Of a stretch of 64,000 nt of DNA, positions 35,309-44,638 are shown in pieces. How positions within the stretch are numbered: the stretch's first letter is position 1; each line of letters starts with the position of its first letter. Source of the stretch: an uncultured Alteromonadaceae bacterium (GTDB taxonomy: Bacteria > Pseudomonadota > Gammaproteobacteria > Pseudomonadales > Halieaceae); assembly GCA_913064725.1 (NCBI GenBank), contig CAJYAI010000002.1, positions 1 through 64,000 on the forward strand, written 5' to 3'. The notes beneath the pieces are model-generated. The model searched no databases. It was not told the origin of the DNA and saw nothing but the letters and a program-made list of their open reading frames with translations. Made by a program: the position numbers and the translations under genes.

Positions 35309-36187
35309 TTGAAACAACAGGATGCATTTCAAGGCATTTCACTTGCGTTAGTCGCGAATTTGATATGGGGACTTGCCGCGCTGTATTGGATACAGACCAA
35401 GCCCGTAGGTGCTGTCGATATTATGGCCCATCGCGGGCTCTGGACCTTACCGGTGACCTTCGCAATTATCGTCTCCTTTGGCAGGCTGTCCGACACCATG
35501 GCGTTATTGCGATCTATGCGTTTCGTACTTTGGGTGGCGCTGGCCGCGCTTATGCTGTCTATCAACTGGGGCGTTTACGTCTTCGCTGTAACCAATGAAC
35601 GGGCGACTGAGGCAAGTCTTGGATACTTCATGTTGCCACTGCTCACTATCGCCCTGGGTATTGTTGCGTTCGGTGAGCGACCCAAGCCGATTCAGCTTGT
35701 GGCGATAGCGTTGGCTGTGGTCGCAGTCATCGTCCAGCTCGTGGCATATGGACGTTTGCCCTGGGTATCCTTGGTCCTAGCCCTGAGCTTTGCGCTGTAT
35801 GCGGCAATTCGTAAGCAAATCCAAGCGGATTCTCTTCAGGGGCTGTTTCTCGAGTCACTCTGTATGGCACCGTTTGCATTGGTGTGGATAGGTTTCAACG
35901 AAGGAGCCGGCTTGGGCGACTATGGTTTAAAGGTTGATATCTTTCTTGTGTTCGGTGGCATTTTTACGGCAGCACCATTACTAGCCTACGTGGCAGCGGC
36001 TCGAATATTGCCTTTGTCTACTCTCGGTTTGTTGACCTACGTCGGACCCACACTCCAGCTGTTGGTCGCGGTATTAGTACTAAAAGAGCCCGCTAATGTC
36101 ATCACCGCATTGACATTTGGTCTGGTTTGGCTCGGCGTTATCGCAGTCAGTTTTGAGACTTGGCGCTCTACTGAAAAAACGATCTGA
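35309..36187 (+). CDS. rarD: RarD/EamA-type permease
   Basis: Drug/metabolite transporter superfamily member, 292 aa, with about ten membrane helices in two EamA halves. The N-terminus GISLALVANLIWGLAALYW and NWGVYVFAVTNERATEASLGYF are typical of RarD. It starts at TTG; no strong SD is visible. It is divergent from the protease gene by 30 bases. The physiological substrate of RarD is not established; E. coli RarD is named for a chloramphenicol-sensitivity phenotype. Confidence 0.87.
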   Translation: MKQQDAFQGISLALVANLIWGLAALYWIQTKPVGAVDIMAHRGLWTLPVTFAIIVSFGRLSDTMALLRSMRFVLWVALAALMLSINWGVYVFAVTNERATEASLGYFMLPLLTIALGIVAFGERPKPIQLVAIALAVVAVIVQLVAYGRLPWVSLVLALSFALYAAIRKQIQADSLQGLFLESLCMAPFALVWIGFNEGAGLGDYGLKVDIFLVFGGIFTAAPLLAYVAAARILPLSTLGLLTYVGPTLQLLVAVLVLKEPANVITALTFGLVWLGVIAVSFETWRSTEKTI

Positions 36188-39100
36188 TCACCGTTCGTAG
36201 GACGTCAGAAGCTGCGCGGGCGATAGCGCGACGGCGGAGTGTCGCTCCACAAAATCGATACCACTATCTTCAATACGCTGAGTGATCGAGGGATCCCTGA
36301 CTGAAATGGTCTGGCCCAAGATATGGTGTACATCGGTAATGATTTGCGGAAGAACATGAGACCAAGGCTCATTTTGAGCCGCTTTTTCCCAAAAGTTGGC
36401 CTCTAGTACTAGGTCAGTCGCATGAAGCTGGTTAATGGACTCTGAATTGCTACGAGCCGGATTGTACTCTTCAAGCACGATATGGCACCCGATTGATCGA
36501 AGGGCGTTGGTGAGACGGTGGCAAGCTACCGACTCTCGAATCTGCATTGAGTCGGCGATCAAAAAGCTCAATTGTGACGTGCCCACCGTATGCTCAGAGA
36601 TGAGCGTTAAAATACGATCAAGCGCTGCAGAGTGCAGACATGTTTCTGGCATAAGACGCACAAATATGTGGGGGGGGAGGTCGGTGAGACGCTCGATCTT
36701 CGCCAGTATGCGGCAGGCTTCCGCCAGCTCGACAAAGTTTGTTGCGATACGAATATCCCGCTGGTGAAACTGTTGCCTGACCTCTTGTCCCTTCTCGAAG
36801 GGGTTATGTCGAGTCATGAGATACGCGTGCTCAGCAGAGTCTGGTCGATCTACCGGCACACGCACAATGGATTGAAGTCTGATGTCGGCTGTTACCGATT
36901 CGAGGCGCAAAAAGGCTTCCTCTATGGCGACATGGAGTGTTTTAGGCGTGACTGTGCGCCGGTCATCTGGAACGGGAGAATTGCTTATCGAAGCGCTGAC
37001 ATCCCCCGTTATTCTGTCAATGACAGCTTGCGCTGAAGGTTCCGTTACCGGGTCAATGGGCTCTATACACACATCGATCACTGACTCCACGGCCAAGACA
37101 CGCGCAACGGATTCAACAATGTGCGCTGTATCGGTCGAAGTAACCACGACACAGGCTTTATTGGCAAAGGGCGCCTCTATGGCTCTTACGCTGAGACCAT
37201 CGCGTGTCAACGCGTCAGCCAGCGTGTCTTTATTGATCTCCGATCCAATTGAAAAAGAAATCGCAGACTCGTGGACCCCAGCTCTTCGAGCACGTCGCAT
37301 TGCCCGTTCGATTTCATGCAAAAGAGTGCCCGCAACGCCGTCTATGCCATTTAAAAATTGCGCGCTGAGATCGTTCTTGGTGTCGCTAAGTTTAGAGAAC
37401 AGCGTTTGCTCAACGAGGCTAAGTCGTTCGAGTGTGCTTAGCGGCCGCAGTGACCTTCCAAACTCTGCCGCCATCTGTAGCACCGATACATCTCGTTGTT
37501 TAACGCCTCGCTCGTCACTCAACACAAACCGGGTATTGTGTCGATTCACCCATACTACTTGGAGATATCGGCTGTGAGCCGCTCGCGCTTCCAAAAACCA
37601 TGTATCCAATTCGAGCTTTTGAACCGCACTAACTTTGCGCGCAAGGCGCGGGCGGCCCTTTACACAAACGGATAGCTCAGTGGGCAGTAAGTCAATATCG
37701 GCGCCCCAGTTGTATGGTGCGGTTACTAGCTCTGCCGGCGATGTTGTTCTCGCGCTCGCACAAGTCTCAATAGCTGCCTCAATCGCAGGCCTTTGCAGCG
37801 CCGCGTCTATAAATACGGCCATGATATCTGCTTTCGTGATTGACAAATCGGGTTCTTGACTAGAGCTACCGGCGAATCGAATAAGTACAGACAAGGCCTC
37901 TTCAAAGTGGCGGGGTTCCGCTCCTTTTAGGGTGTCCACCACCCATTGATCAAAAAGACCTGACGAGATTGTATCGATAAGATGCCTTGGCTGCGGTCCA
38001 TCGCCAGCGTTGGCAATGATCGAGTTCAAGACGCTTAAGCGTGCGGTATCAATTCGATCCGCTGCATTCTCTTTGGCAATTAGACGGTCGCGATTAAGTC
38101 TCTGTTGTGAGATCAGTTTGGTTGATAAGTCGCTGAGCGCATCACTCGCCCAAACCAGCGATACCAATGTGCCATCAAAGCGGGCGACGACTTGGGAAAC
38201 GATTTCGATGAAATCATGCAGGTATCGCTCTCTACCCCGCGGTAATAATGTTACGAGATCGGCGATACGGTCGACGAGCAACCGACCTGGATGGTCACCA
38301 TCGATCAGGAAATCCAGATCACTTAGTGAGAGTTCCAAAAAGCACAGCTCGAGTCCGTAGAAGGGCGATTGCATGCCTACCGGTGGAGCGATGCGGTCGA
38401 AAACATGGTCGAATAACCCGGCAGAAATTTTGACGGCTTCGATGAGTCTGTCGTAGATTGCCGCTTTCGGGGTGAAGCCAATCGCCTCAATTATCGAGTC
38501 CGCGGTATACCGTACGTCAATACCCTCCCGACGCAACCGCGCCAGTTCACGAGTAATGCGCAGCGATTCCGCTTCAATGTCCAAAGTGCTGGGAGGATTT
38601 GTGAAGAGTAAGTTATGCGTGCCGGTTAACAAGCGATTTCTCGCAGCTTCGTCACGAGCGGGCGGCGATAGGCGACGTGGCACAAACTCACCCCGCCCAC
38701 CCGATGCCGTTAAAAATACATCGGGTGGCAGTTGAGGCGCGGGCGCTTGGCGAGTGACTGGGGACACGTGGCCGGAGAGGGTGTCAATTGCCACCGAATT
38801 CACCCAATCTGACGAGTGCAGAAGCGGGTGACCAGCGGCACTGAGCGAGGCAGCTGCGGCCATGTCCTTTCGTCTCTGCTCGCTCATAGCTGACTGATCC
38901 GCGGCACTGACCGGATCGCTGGCATTTTGCGAGTTCGTGTCGAGCTCCGATGCTTGAGTCCTGTGATGGTCAGAAGATGAGCTCTGCGGAATCAGAATCT
39001 GTGATCCGGATTTGCCCAGCACTTCTCGAACATCAGGTAAAAGCCCCAGAGACTCTAAATGCGCATTCAATATGTTATAAATGGGTTCGAGTTCGGGTAA

Positions 39101-39694
39101 CAGGTTCCGAGCGAATGCAGAATCTGCATCGACTAAAAATGCTCTCGGAAATCCTATGGTTTGCAGTGCCTGACGGTAGGCGCTGCAAATCGTTCTTGGG
39201 CTCACCGGCAGTTCTATAGTGCTCGCTTCGACTCCTAAAACATGAGCAAGTCGCAGCATGAGACTCTCCAGATCGAGCCAAAAGCGTTCGGTACCCGATC
39301 GCACGATCTTTTCAATCGCCAAGGTGTCTTCAAATTCCTCAAGCGGTATCAGTGCCAATCTGGCTTCGGTTATGACTCTCCCATCGCCATCGCCATCGCC
39401 ATCACCGTTGTCGACAAACGCATTATTGTCGATCGTATATTCTTCGAATTTTTGAGAAACGGCAGCCGATATTTCAGCGACGACAGAACGTGATGCCCGC
39501 TGTAACGTGGTGAACGCGCGATAACATGCTTCTTGATTGTCGGGAGCTAGTCGAGAGCTTGTGGAGAGCGTAAAAAGATGTTCGGCTGTCTCGCCAATGA
39601 CTAATGATAAACATGGCTTTAGATGCTCAGTGCTGAGCGCCTTCAAAGACGTTATTGTGTCGCTATTAGTTATGGTCTTGCTCAAACGCGCCAC
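36188..39694 (-). CDS. DUF1631 protein with a degenerate EAL-like C-terminus
   Basis: Very long cytoplasmic protein of 1168 aa; function unknown. The N-terminal and middle parts match the DUF1631 pattern, ending in the PilZ-like signature region LELDTWFLEARAAHSRYLQVVW...RFVLSDERG...LSLVEQTLFSKL (about residues 690-780). The last 250 residues resemble a worn EAL domain: LQSIVRV near its start, LSFLIADS in place of the metal-binding Glu strand, and EEYNPA in place of DDFG. Key catalytic acids are missing, so c-di-GMP cleavage is unlikely; binding remains possible. A Gly-Asp repeat (residues 97-105) is encoded by a hexamer repeat. It starts at GTG and stops one base from rarD. Confidence 0.8.
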   Translation of the reverse strand: MARLSKTITNSDTITSLKALSTEHLKPCLSLVIGETAEHLFTLSTSSRLAPDNQEACYRAFTTLQRASRSVVAEISAAVSQKFEEYTIDNNAFVDNGDGDGDGDGRVITEARLALIPLEEFEDTLAIEKIVRSGTERFWLDLESLMLRLAHVLGVEASTIELPVSPRTICSAYRQALQTIGFPRAFLVDADSAFARNLLPELEPIYNILNAHLESLGLLPDVREVLGKSGSQILIPQSSSSDHHRTQASELDTNSQNASDPVSAADQSAMSEQRRKDMAAAASLSAAGHPLLHSSDWVNSVAIDTLSGHVSPVTRQAPAPQLPPDVFLTASGGRGEFVPRRLSPPARDEAARNRLLTGTHNLLFTNPPSTLDIEAESLRITRELARLRREGIDVRYTADSIIEAIGFTPKAAIYDRLIEAVKISAGLFDHVFDRIAPPVGMQSPFYGLELCFLELSLSDLDFLIDGDHPGRLLVDRIADLVTLLPRGRERYLHDFIEIVSQVVARFDGTLVSLVWASDALSDLSTKLISQQRLNRDRLIAKENAADRIDTARLSVLNSIIANAGDGPQPRHLIDTISSGLFDQWVVDTLKGAEPRHFEEALSVLIRFAGSSSQEPDLSITKADIMAVFIDAALQRPAIEAAIETCASARTTSPAELVTAPYNWGADIDLLPTELSVCVKGRPRLARKVSAVQKLELDTWFLEARAAHSRYLQVVWVNRHNTRFVLSDERGVKQRDVSVLQMAAEFGRSLRPLSTLERLSLVEQTLFSKLSDTKNDLSAQFLNGIDGVAGTLLHEIERAMRRARRAGVHESAISFSIGSEINKDTLADALTRDGLSVRAIEAPFANKACVVVTSTDTAHIVESVARVLAVESVIDVCIEPIDPVTEPSAQAVIDRITGDVSASISNSPVPDDRRTVTPKTLHVAIEEAFLRLESVTADIRLQSIVRVPVDRPDSAEHAYLMTRHNPFEKGQEVRQQFHQRDIRIATNFVELAEACRILAKIERLTDLPPHIFVRLMPETCLHSAALDRILTLISEHTVGTSQLSFLIADSMQIRESVACHRLTNALRSIGCHIVLEEYNPARSNSESINQLHATDLVLEANFWEKAAQNEPWSHVLPQIITDVHHILGQTISVRDPSITQRIEDSGIDFVERHSAVALSPAQLLTSYER
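39381..39406 (-). repeat. Hexamer repeat encoding (Gly-Asp)n in the DUF1631 gene
   Basis: CCATCG occurs three times in a row, followed by CCATCA (plus strand), encoding NGDGDGDGDG. The unit is six bases, so copy-number changes keep the reading frame. Confidence 0.9.
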
Positions 39695-39792
39695 CTATTC
39701 GCCAGCATTGCTCACCGACACCGGTTCGGGTATTGAGTGTTACAGTAGTGCGACGCCACATCAAGCTGCGATACCTACAAGAGGAGCGATTG

Positions 39793-40473
39793 ATGCTAGC
39801 TGACGCGTGCCCCGAAAATTGGCGTCCTCATCTGCTGGATACGTTAAATGGCGACATTGGCCGTCACATTCAGGCCCAATTAAACGCTGAATCTACTGGT
39901 GGGTACGTCTATTTCCCCCCCGCAGGCACGTTATTTTCGGCCCTCGAGGGCTTGGACCCATCATCAGTGCGAGTAGTCATTTTAGGCCAAGATCCATACC
40001 ACGGTCGGGATCAGGCCACGGGCAGGGCCTTCGAGGTGATGAACGGTATGCCTATGCCACCGTCCTTGCGAAATATACGTAAGCTGTTGGAATGCGATGT
40101 TGGTGTAGTACCCGGAGATCGATTTGAGCTCGGGTGTTGGTGTAACCAGGGTGTGTTACTGCTTAATACTGCTCTCACGGTTCGAGCAAACTCGCCGGGT
40201 TCCCATCAGCATATAGGGTGGCAAGCGGTGACTGATCAAATCATTAAGATCGTCGTTGAGCAGCCTGAGCCTACTGTTTTTATGCTCTGGGGGGCACACG
40301 CTCAAAAAAAAGCGGCTCTGGTAAAGGGAGCACAGAATCAGGTGTTATCGGCTCCACACCCGTCGCCACTGAGTGCCTACCGCGGTTTTTTCAGTTGCCG
40401 CCACTTTAGTAAAGCGAATGAGTGGCTGATTAAACACCATGAGTCCGCCATTGATTGGACATGTGCCTGTTAA
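39793..40473 (+). CDS. ung: Uracil-DNA glycosylase
   Basis: Family 1 uracil-DNA glycosylase, about 226 aa, which excises uracil from DNA in base-excision repair. The water-activating motif is VILGQDPYHGRDQATG. LLLNTALTVR and the HPSPLSAYRGFF minor-groove loop are intact. I use the ATG at 39793 (MLADACPENW), with GAGGAG upstream, dropping 20 track residues. It is divergent from the DUF1631 gene. Confidence 0.96.
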   Translation: MLADACPENWRPHLLDTLNGDIGRHIQAQLNAESTGGYVYFPPAGTLFSALEGLDPSSVRVVILGQDPYHGRDQATGRAFEVMNGMPMPPSLRNIRKLLECDVGVVPGDRFELGCWCNQGVLLLNTALTVRANSPGSHQHIGWQAVTDQIIKIVVEQPEPTVFMLWGAHAQKKAALVKGAQNQVLSAPHPSPLSAYRGFFSCRHFSKANEWLIKHHESAIDWTCAC

Positions 40474-40492
40474 ATTAGGCGTTAACTTAAGC
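40469..40492. repeat. Imperfect 12-bp tandem duplication across the ung and ygfZ stops
   Basis: GTTAAATTAGGC and GTTAACTTAAGC are adjacent and match at 10 of 12 positions. The first unit contains the ung stop (TAA, 40471-40473); the second contains the minus-strand stop of ygfZ (40487-40489). The low complexity of the unit makes chance similarity possible. Confidence 0.4.
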
Positions 40493-41287
40493 AAAAGGCA
40501 GCGTTACTGCAGGCTGTCCATTGATGCTGATACTCCGGGTAGCGACGTCCACGACTGCCTCGCAGAGGCTAAGTTGACCGTTGTCAGTTGATGTAGTTTC
40601 AACCACGGATCCTATATTTTTCTCAGATTCGTTATCGTAAATCCGATCACTAACTGAAGGCGGGTTGACCGACTTTGTCGACACAAGTGTAAGACGGCGC
40701 TTTGGCTGCCCCCGGTAATGCAGTCGCGCGATGATCTCCTGTCCTGTGTAGCAGCCCTTATCAAAATCAATGAAGCTACGAAGGTCGTAGTTAAGATCTT
40801 GAGGTAAAAATAGGTTCATTGTGGTCGAGCAAATTCGAGCATAGCCCGTCATGAGTCGGTGACGTTGCCATGCGACATCCGACATCGCAGCCTCAGGCGG
40901 CCGGTCGTGTTCCTGCCATAATTCAAAATGCTGATCGCCACGCGATATCGTAATGTCTGATCTGTACGTTGACGCATCGCCACTGCAGCCCCAACAGGTC
41001 CAACCGAGTGCCGTGACGGTGGTTTTAGAGAACATAAGGTATTTTGATAAGTGCGCGATAAGTGCACTTGCTACGCCCGTATCGGTTCTGAGTAAGATTC
41101 TCTCGTCTGCTACTGCAATCGCTGAAAAATCGGCGATGACGCGGCCCTTTAAATCGCAGAACGCACCATCCACTGGCGTGTTTAGTGTCAGGGTCTTAAA
41201 GTTTCGTGTGCTTTGTCCGTGTAAAACCGATCGAACGTCCGGACCTGTGAACGCCAGTACGGTGTCGCTCAATTGTTGATTAACCAT
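40487..41287 (-). CDS. ygfZ: Folate-binding protein YgfZ (iron-sulfur protein maintenance)
   Basis: GcvT-like tetrahydrofolate-binding protein that helps maintain certain Fe-S enzymes, about 266 aa. The signature KGCYTGQEIIARLHYRGQPKRRL is intact, including the key Cys. I use the ATG at 41287 (MVNQQLSDTVLAFTG); the 26 extra track residues would run back over the sdhE promoter area. It is divergent from sdhE, a common pairing. Confidence 0.92.
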   Translation of the reverse strand: MVNQQLSDTVLAFTGPDVRSVLHGQSTRNFKTLTLNTPVDGAFCDLKGRVIADFSAIAVADERILLRTDTGVASALIAHLSKYLMFSKTTVTALGWTCWGCSGDASTYRSDITISRGDQHFELWQEHDRPPEAAMSDVAWQRHRLMTGYARICSTTMNLFLPQDLNYDLRSFIDFDKGCYTGQEIIARLHYRGQPKRRLTLVSTKSVNPPSVSDRIYDNESEKNIGSVVETTSTDNGQLSLCEAVVDVATRSISINGQPAVTLPFA

Positions 41288-41347
41288 AAAAGTTCCTAAT
41301 ACCGCTAAGACCTCGAACGATGACTCACAATGCGTTACTGTGCCGCC

Positions 41348-41608
41348 ATGACAGATGATGACCATAACAGAATGCGTTGGGCAAGTCGGCGAGGACTACT
41401 TGAATTAGATTTATTCCTCGGCGACTTCGTTGCCTATGAATATCCTAAGCTGTCGATGGAAATGAAAGCTCAGTATAAGGAGCTGATGACGTCTGCTGAT
41501 CAAGACATATTTGAGTGGCTGATGGGAAGAAAGGTGTCAGATGCAGCGCTAACACCCATTGTGACCGCCATCCGTGACTATAAACGCACGGTTCGTAAAG
41601 GTTACTGA
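41348..41608 (+). CDS. sdhE: Succinate dehydrogenase flavinylation factor
   Basis: Small protein of 86 aa that promotes covalent FAD attachment to SdhA. The conserved RRGLLELD motif (RGxxE) and FEWLMGRK are present. I prefer the second in-frame ATG at 41348 ([16 protein letters not shown]). It lies opposite ygfZ and ends overlapping the convergent nadB by seven bases. Confidence 0.93.
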   Translation: MTDDDHNRMRWASRRGLLELDLFLGDFVAYEYPKLSMEMKAQYKELMTSADQDIFEWLMGRKVSDAALTPIVTAIRDYKRTVRKGY

Positions 41609-43233
41609 TCGCTTGCAGCGTAATCTGGTAGGGTCAGTAGGCCACAGGTTGCGTTAACCGGCACGAGGACTGTATCTGAGGCTTGGTCCTGCAATCTTGG
41701 GTAGTCACTGTTAAAGTGAAGGCCCCGCGACTCCTTCCGATGCTGTGCGCAGGCGACCATCAGCTTTGCCACCTGTGTCAGGTTTCTGAGTTCTAGTAAT
41801 TCTTTGGTGATGGTGAAGCTTGCATAATAATCATCTACTTCCTGCTCTAACACGGCAATGTGATTAGCAGCTCGCTTCAGTCGCCTGTTGGTCCTAACAA
41901 TCCCTACATAATCCCACATCAGTCGGCGCAGTGCGTGCCAGCTATGCTGGATGACGACGGCCTCATCTGACATTCTGACTCGACTATCATCCCATTTAGG
42001 CAGACTTTCACTCATCACTTCAGGGAGATGAGACTGAATATGTTCGGCTGCACTCAAGGCGTACACGAAACATTCGAGTAACGAATTACTGGCCATTCGA
42101 TTCGCACCGTGCAATCCGGTACAGGCAGTCTCGCCGATAACATAGAGACCGTCGATGTCTGTTGCGCCAAAGCGATTAACGACGACACCACCGCAGGTAT
42201 AATGTGCAGCGGGAACGACGGGGATTCGGTCTCTTGTTATATCAAGTCCGAGACTGTCGCATTGGGCTAGCACGGATGGGAAATGCGCCTCAATCTCCGC
42301 TGATGGCTTATGGCTGATGTCCAGGTAAACACATTCGAGTCCGAGCCGCTTCATTTCGTAGTCTATAGCTCTTGCCACCACATCTCGCGGTGCCAGCTCT
42401 GCGCGGGCGTCAAATCGAGGCATAAACCGTTCACCCGATGGCAGGTGAAGCGTAGCTCCCTCGCCACGCAGTGCTTCGGTCAGAAGAAAAGTTCTAGCCT
42501 TTGGATGGTAGAGGCAAGTCGGATGAAATTGATTGAACTCCAAATTCGCCACGCGACATCCCGCACGCCAGGCTAGCGCAATACCGTCACCTGTTGCCCC
42601 ATCGGGATTACTGGTAAATTGATATGCCTTGCTCGCACCGCCGGTGGCTAAGACAATCGCTCTAGCACCGACCGTTTCCACTTCGCCAGTAAGTGTGTTG
42701 AGCACATACGCACCAACAGTGGCGCCGTTGTTTACGATTAGATCAACAACGCATCGGTCGGTTAGGATGCGGACGTTGTTGCGCTCGTTAATGCGTGCGT
42801 TAAGCGCTTTCGAAATGGCACTACCCGTGCTATCGGCAGAGTGCAGTATGCGTCGGATGGAGTGTCCACCCTCCATCGTCAGGTGAAACTCTCTAAACTC
42901 CTGGTCCGGTTGGTCGTTTCTTAAATCAAAATCAACACCTTGTGCGATTAACCAATCGACCACTTCGCGGCTTCGTTGAATTGTAAAGTTGACTGCAGCT
43001 TCATGGCAGAGGCCTGCCCCGGCTTGAAGCGTGTCAGCTACGTGAGATTCGATAGAATCTCGCTCGTGCAGTACTGCAGCCATGCCTCCTTGAGCCCAAG
43101 ACGTTGACCCTGAGTGCAGGTCGGCTTTGGATAATAAGCCGATAGAGAGTGTCTCTGGCAGTTGCAGCGCCAAGCTCAGACCAGCAGCACCACTTCCTAC
43201 AATCAGGACATCAAAATGTATATCGCGCACCAT
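41602..43233 (-). CDS. nadB: L-aspartate oxidase
   Basis: FAD enzyme that makes iminoaspartate for NAD synthesis, about 543 aa. The FAD-binding motif is [19 protein letters not shown]. Active-site features include [29 protein letters not shown] and [19 protein letters not shown] use the ATG at 43233 (MVRDIHFD) rather than the longer track start, since relatives begin close to the FAD motif. It is divergent from rpoE, the conserved gammaproteobacterial neighbourhood. nadA and nadC are not in the window. Confidence 0.95.
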   Translation of the reverse strand: MVRDIHFDVLIVGSGAAGLSLALQLPETLSIGLLSKADLHSGSTSWAQGGMAAVLHERDSIESHVADTLQAGAGLCHEAAVNFTIQRSREVVDWLIAQGVDFDLRNDQPDQEFREFHLTMEGGHSIRRILHSADSTGSAISKALNARINERNNVRILTDRCVVDLIVNNGATVGAYVLNTLTGEVETVGARAIVLATGGASKAYQFTSNPDGATGDGIALAWRAGCRVANLEFNQFHPTCLYHPKARTFLLTEALRGEGATLHLPSGERFMPRFDARAELAPRDVVARAIDYEMKRLGLECVYLDISHKPSAEIEAHFPSVLAQCDSLGLDITRDRIPVVPAAHYTCGGVVVNRFGATDIDGLYVIGETACTGLHGANRMASNSLLECFVYALSAAEHIQSHLPEVMSESLPKWDDSRVRMSDEAVVIQHSWHALRRLMWDYVGIVRTNRRLKRAANHIAVLEQEVDDYYASFTITKELLELRNLTQVAKLMVACAQHRKESRGLHFNSDYPRLQDQASDTVLVPVNATCGLLTLPDYAASDQ

Positions 43234-43301
43234 GGACTCCGTGTTCTCGCTGCGGCACCCTGTCACCTTAGGCTGCTGATGTCGCATTGTGACAAAGTTT
43301 T

Positions 43302-43329
43302 GGAACTTTTCGAATCAGTTGGCGTCTTA
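43302..43329 (+). promoter_or_regulatory. Sigma-E-type promoter of rpoE (autoregulated)
   Basis: GGAACTT (43302-43308), 16 bases, then TCTTA (43325-43329). The -35 is identical to the RpoE consensus and the -10 fits TCnnA. It is about 64 bases before the rpoE GTG, so sigma-E probably controls its own operon, as in E. coli and Pseudomonas. Confidence 0.75.
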
Positions 43330-43392
43330 GATCAGTGAACCAGATTGGGCACAAGCGAAAGATGCCAGATCTGTCAGGTGGGAAGAAGTACT

Positions 43393-43977
43393 GTGGCGCT
43401 CAGTGATGGTGACGATAAACTGGTTAAGCGCGCGAAAAAGGGCGACTCTCGGGCGTTTGACCTGTTGGTATTGAAGTATCAGGGGCGCGTAGCCCAGCTC
43501 GTGTCGCGGTATGTTCGCAACAACGCAGAGGTCGAGGATGTGACGCAAGAGGCCTTCATAAAAGCATATCGAGCCTTGCCTTCGTTTCGTGGAGACAGTG
43601 CGTTTTATACCTGGCTGTACCGCATCGCGGCAAATGCCGCAAAGAATCATTTGGTCGCCATGGGGCGCAGGCCGTCATCCGACGTGGCGCTCGACGGGGC
43701 AGAGGCGTTTGAAATTCCTGATCGCCTGACTGATGCTGAGTCGCCAGATGAGGTTATTATGGCGCAGGAGTTAAAGGACGTTATTGCAAAGGCTATCGAC
43801 GCCTTGCCTGCTGAATTGAGATCAGCCTTGACCCTCAGAGAGTTTGAAGGGTTGAGCTACGAAGAGATCGCTGAGGTCATAGAGTGCCCTATTGGTACTG
43901 TGAGGTCTCGGATTTTTAGGGCTAGAGAAGCAATTGATCAACGTGTGGCATTGCAGCTGCAGGGGGGTGCTAAGTGA
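43393..43977 (+). CDS. rpoE: Envelope-stress sigma factor RpoE/AlgU
   Basis: ECF sigma factor of 194 aa. Region 2 contains KYQGRVAQLVSRYVRNNAEVEDVTQEAFIKAYRALPSFRGDSAFYTWLYRIAANAAKN, almost identical in pattern to AlgU. Region 4 carries TLREFEGLSYEEIAEVIECPIGTVRSRIFRAREAI. I prefer the GTG at 43393, with GGAAG upstream, over the longer track ATG. It directs transcription of envelope-repair genes and is held by RseA, encoded immediately downstream (overlap of four bases). Confidence 0.96.
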   Translation: MALSDGDDKLVKRAKKGDSRAFDLLVLKYQGRVAQLVSRYVRNNAEVEDVTQEAFIKAYRALPSFRGDSAFYTWLYRIAANAAKNHLVAMGRRPSSDVALDGAEAFEIPDRLTDAESPDEVIMAQELKDVIAKAIDALPAELRSALTLREFEGLSYEEIAEVIECPIGTVRSRIFRAREAIDQRVALQLQGGAK

Positions 43978-44612
43978 CTGAGAACGGTGGGTCGGATATG
44001 ACTGAAGATGACGTGATTAAGGCCAAGCAGAGTGTTTCCGCGCTAATGGACGACGAGGCCAATGATTTAGACGTCGCCAGAGCACTCCGTGGTGTTGCCG
44101 ATTCTGATGACTTAAGAGCATTTTGGCGTCGCCAGCAGTTAGTGCGTGAATCAATGCAGGGCAGCGCATTTAACACAGCGTCCCTTGATGTCAGCGATGC
44201 TGTCAAGCAAACGATTGCGGCCGATACGCGGCGGTATGCGAATCCGCTGGTATCAATGGCTGTAGCGGCCTCGGTTACCGTGGCAGTGGTGCTCGGTAGT
44301 CAACAGGCATTGCTCCTTAACACGCAACCGCTCAATGCTGTAACGGCCCCTGGCGCTGTGGTTCAAATGCCTGGAGCGGGCGTGATTCAAGCGAGTTTCG
44401 AGGAATCATCCGTCCCGCAGTTGCGGTCTGTGCCCTCTACGCAGGCGAGCCCCTCGATACAGAGTGACCAATACACTAATCGAGTCAGCTATAATCGCGT
44501 CGCTAGCGAGCGGCTCCAATCGTTGCTATCGGTTCACTATGCGGCTGCCTCTGAGGCATCCATTACGCCGTTCGTGACTCGCTCAATCGCTCCCGAAATG
44601 GCGCCCAAATAA
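43974..44612 (+). CDS. rseA: Anti-sigma-E factor RseA/MucA
   Basis: Single-pass inner-membrane anti-sigma factor of 212 aa. The cytoplasmic N-terminal domain has the conserved VSALMDDEANDLDVARAL motif that clamps RpoE. A membrane helix (LVSMAVAASVTVAVVLGS) sits at about residues 90-108, followed by a periplasmic domain cut by proteases under stress. It starts at GTG, overlapping the rpoE stop, with a GGGGG stretch upstream. Its stop codon is at the junction of a 15-base tandem duplication. Confidence 0.9.
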   Translation: MTENGGSDMTEDDVIKAKQSVSALMDDEANDLDVARALRGVADSDDLRAFWRRQQLVRESMQGSAFNTASLDVSDAVKQTIAADTRRYANPLVSMAVAASVTVAVVLGSQQALLLNTQPLNAVTAPGAVVQMPGAGVIQASFEESSVPQLRSVPSTQASPSIQSDQYTNRVSYNRVASERLQSLLSVHYAAASEASITPFVTRSIAPEMAPK

Positions 44613-44625
44613 ATGGCGCCCTAAT
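44596..44625 (+). repeat. 15-bp tandem duplication at the rseA stop codon
   Basis: AAATGGCGCCCAAAT is followed directly by AAATGGCGCCCTAAT, matching at 14 of 15 bases. The TAA stop (44610-44612) spans the junction. The second copy separates rseA from the rseB ribosome-binding site. Confidence 0.9.
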
Positions 44626-44638
44626 ATCAGAGGTGGCA

